Source: Mesorhizobium sp. M3A.F.Ca.ET.080.04.2.1
GTDB lineage: Bacteria > Pseudomonadota > Alphaproteobacteria > Rhizobiales > Rhizobiaceae
Reading direction: 5' to 3'
DNA length: 64,000 bases
Assembly: GCF_003952525.1 (NCBI RefSeq)
Contig: NZ_CP034451.1
Coordinates: forward strand, 434,001-498,000
The position numbers and the translations under genes are program-made. Of this stretch, positions 62,069 through 64,000 are shown in pieces. The notes below the pieces were generated by a model. It was not told the origin of the DNA. It saw only the letters and a list, made by a program, of their open reading frames with translations, and did no database searches. The first letter of the stretch is position 1. Each line of letters starts with the position of its first letter.

Positions 62069-62974
62069 ATGGCATCATTTGGATTGAAGGTCATCCGGAG
62101 CATGTTCGGCGCGGCCGAGCATGTCGCTCCGCGCCTCAGCGGCCGCGCCGCCTTCGAATTGTTCTGCCGCACGCCCAACGTCAAGGCGCTGAGCGATGGC
62201 GAGCGCCGCGCGGTCGAGCGCGCCGCCGACTTCATGGCCGAGGCGCGTCATCACCGGCTGAAGACGAGGACCGGTTGCGTGGCGGTGCATGAGTTCCGAC
62301 CCGAACCGGGCAGCGGCACCCGGGGCACCGTGCTCGTCATCCATGGCTGGCGCTCGCGCACCGAATACATGCGTGCGCTGATCGAAGGATTTCGCGAGGC
62401 GGGCTACAAGGTCGTCTCCCTCGACCTGCCGGGCCACGGCCATTCTCTCGGCCGCCATCTGAACATGGTGAACGCAGTGGACGCCGCGCGGGTCGCCGGC
62501 GAATGGTTCGGCCCGTTTGACGCCGCGGTCGGTCATTCCTTCGGCGGCGCAGTGGCTGCCAACGCGGTCGCGGCGTCGGTCAAGGACACCCCGGCGCTCC
62601 CGGCCGAAAAGCTGGTCCTGATCGCAGCTCCCAGTTCCCTGCCGGCAATCTTCGACGACTTCAGCCGCAGGCTCAATGTCGGGCCGCGGTCCCGCGTCGC
62701 GATGGCCGATCGGGTGAAACATCTGTCGGGGCGGCCGCTCAGCGAATTCACCGGCGACCGCCAACTTGCCGAGGCTCCGGTGCCGACGCTCGTGATCCAC
62801 GCGCCGGACGATCGCGAAGTTCACGCCGATCACGCAAAGCGCTATGCCGGCGCCGGCGACCACGTCAGCCTGCACTGGGCCGAGGGGCTTGGCCACCGCC
62901 GCATTCTCGCGGATCGGGGCGTGGTCGAGCGCGCCGTCGGCTTCGTGGCGGAGCAATCGGCGCTGCTGCACTGA
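62069..62974 (+). CDS. Alpha/beta-hydrolase
   Basis: 301 residues. The oxyanion segment is LVIHGWRSRTEYM; the nucleophile is Ser157 in GHSFGG. The acid is probably Asp in VIHAPDDREV, and a His is in LGHRRILADR. Length and motifs fit a lipase/esterase-like hydrolase; the substrate is unknown. It is divergent from the MarR gene and is probably repressed by it. Confidence 0.88.
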   Translation: MASFGLKVIRSMFGAAEHVAPRLSGRAAFELFCRTPNVKALSDGERRAVERAADFMAEARHHRLKTRTGCVAVHEFRPEPGSGTRGTVLVIHGWRSRTEYMRALIEGFREAGYKVVSLDLPGHGHSLGRHLNMVNAVDAARVAGEWFGPFDAAVGHSFGGAVAANAVAASVKDTPALPAEKLVLIAAPSSLPAIFDDFSRRLNVGPRSRVAMADRVKHLSGRPLSEFTGDRQLAEAPVPTLVIHAPDDREVHADHAKRYAGAGDHVSLHWAEGLGHRRILADRGVVERAVGFVAEQSALLH

Positions 62975-62981
62975 TCCTTGA

Positions 62982-63383
62982 TCAGCCGTCCTTCTTCTTT
63001 TGGCCTGGCTCGATCGGCAGGCCGGCCGCCTTCCATGCGCTGTATCCGCCCAGAATGTGCCTGACCGGCGTCAGACCCATGTCCTGCGCCGTCTTGGTCG
63101 CCAGCGCCGAACGCCAGCCGCCGGCACAGAAGAAGACGAAGCTCTTCCCCGAGGCGAAGAATGGCTTGTGGTAGGGGCTTTCCGGATCGATCCAGAATTC
63201 GAGCATGCCGCGCGTCACGTGCTTGGCGCCCGGAATCCTGCCGTCGCGCTCGACCTCGCGAGGGTCGCGCAGATCGACGAAGATTGTATCCTCGTCTTCC
63301 AGCAGTCCGGCAGCTTGCTCCGGCGATATGACCTCGATCTCGGCATTCGCCTCGTCGAGAAGCTGGCGATAGCCTTTCTTCAT
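62982..63383 (-). CDS. Rhodanese-like domain protein
   Basis: 133 residues with a single rhodanese domain: FVDLRDPREVERDGRIPGAKH and the active-site loop around C86 in FFCAGGWRSALA. The lysine-rich end (GQKKKDG) and MKKGYRQLLDEANAEIE start are typical of a small cytosolic form. It may carry sulfur for thiolation or detoxify cyanide. The ATG at 63383 follows GGAAGGAAAGG. It is convergent with the hydrolase gene. Confidence 0.92.
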   Translation of the reverse strand: MKKGYRQLLDEANAEIEVISPEQAAGLLEDEDTIFVDLRDPREVERDGRIPGAKHVTRGMLEFWIDPESPYHKPFFASGKSFVFFCAGGWRSALATKTAQDMGLTPVRHILGGYSAWKAAGLPIEPGQKKKDG

Positions 63384-63686
63384 CGGCCTTTCCTTCCTGG
63401 CCAGTTCTGCAACTTTCGGGGCCAGCATAGCGTTTCAAATCTGTGGCGCCCGAGCCAGTTTCCGTCAACGTCTGGCGCAACGCCGCAAGCATGACGGGAA
63501 ACGAGGATCGTGGACCCGGCCGCAAGAATATGTGCAACCGTTCTGCAACACGGCCGCGGAAATTAATGGAAGCTTAACGGAATCGGTATGAATCGGTATA
63601 GTTGCGCCTTACATCCGCCATGCGGTGGGCGAGACCGTCTTAGCGGCGCGGGAACGGGAACCGGTTGCAACCGGTGCGGGTGATGC

Positions 63687-64000
63687 ATGAAATTCCTCGG
63701 AAACACGAAAACCTTGTTGCCGATCGCGCTCGCCGCGACGTTGACCCTCGGCCAGTCTCCAGCGAGCGCGCAAGGGCTGTTCGATATGCTCTTCGGCGGC
63801 GGCATACGGCACAACCCCCAAGGTGAATTTCCGCCGCCACCGAAGTCCCGCAAGATGCTGCCAAGCGCTGGGGGCGGCGCCAGAATCAGCAGCCCGAGCT
63901 ACTATACCTACAAGGCCGACCGGCTTGTGCGCGTCGACTTCAAGCCTTTGATCGCGGCGCCGCAGCCTGCCACCGCGCAAGACGCCGCCTATGTGCCGTC
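63687..64000 (+). CDS. Exported protein, N-terminal part (probable L,D-transpeptidase)
   Basis: The frame opens with ATG at 63687 and runs off the window after 104 codons. A signal peptide (MKFLGNTKTLLPIALAATLT, cleavage near ASA-QG) precedes a Pro/Gly-rich stretch and SYYTYKADRLVRVDFKPLIA. From recall, rhizobial L,D-transpeptidases of the YcbB type begin this way, but the catalytic part is outside the window. About 260 bases before it, after the rhodanese gene, hold its promoter region. Confidence 0.6.
   Translation, partial: MKFLGNTKTLLPIALAATLTLGQSPASAQGLFDMLFGGGIRHNPQGEFPPPPKSRKMLPSAGGGARISSPSYYTYKADRLVRVDFKPLIAAPQPATAQDAAYVP

Overview
The window looks like chromosomal DNA of a GC-rich alphaproteobacterium of the order Hyphomicrobiales, most likely Mesorhizobium or a close relative in the Phyllobacteriaceae. 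The grounds are the gene order, rhizobial-type families (EipB/DUF1849, DUF982, DUF1289, long-linker LexA), an alphaproteobacterial GTTC-N7-GTTC SOS box and CTTGCG-N17 promoters. Genus assignment is inference from gene content; no database search was possible.

Layout. 1-2.9 kb: the partial end of a FemAB/GNAT-like gene, a GDPD phosphodiesterase, RidA, the periplasmic protein EipB and a DUF4031 gene. 3.2-16.7 kb: one long plus-strand block for translation, envelope and lipid A: rpsB, tsf, pyrH, frr, uppS, cdsA, rseP, bamA, lpxD, fabZ, lpxA, lpxI, lpxB. 16.8-19.8 kb: gltA and gltX on the minus strand. 19.9-33.4 kb: comEC facing a minus-strand run read as ppiD-trpD-trpC-moaC-moeA-lexA, then tpiA, secG, an L,D-transpeptidase and pyrG on the plus strand.

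33.4-44.1 kb is an accessory region: DUF1697, an NCS1 transporter, DUF982, and a type I secretion locus. The secretion locus has a 1179-residue cysteine-free substrate with two near-identical DUF5801-type repeats, an ABC exporter, an unusually long HlyD-type adaptor and a LuxR-type regulator whose receiver domain has lost its phosphorylation residues. 44.3-56.5 kb is mixed metabolism, repair and signalling: dusA, a retropepsin-like protease, cobT, a histidine kinase, a nuclease, GST, a uracil-DNA glycosylase, an Lrp regulator, AlkD with a GNAT gene remnant behind it, a beta-hydroxyacid dehydrogenase, and an amino-acid ABC importer lacking a local ATPase gene. 56.7-64 kb: mobB-mobA, an EamA permease, two small exported proteins, moaA, DUF971, a divergent MarR/hydrolase pair, a rhodanese and the start of a probable second L,D-transpeptidase.

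The genes of most interest work together in three ways. The lpx/bamA/rseP block makes and assembles the outer membrane. The secretion locus probably places a large adhesin-like protein outside the cell, with a hairpin separating the abundant substrate message from the exporter genes. Three separated loci (moaC-moeA, mobBA, moaA) supply molybdenum cofactor synthesis. The most unusual non-coding signals are two 7-bp tandem repeat arrays, each of seven perfect copies, that contain the stop codons of genes at convergent gene ends, and a pair of identical-core palindromes 20 bp apart over the MarR start codon.
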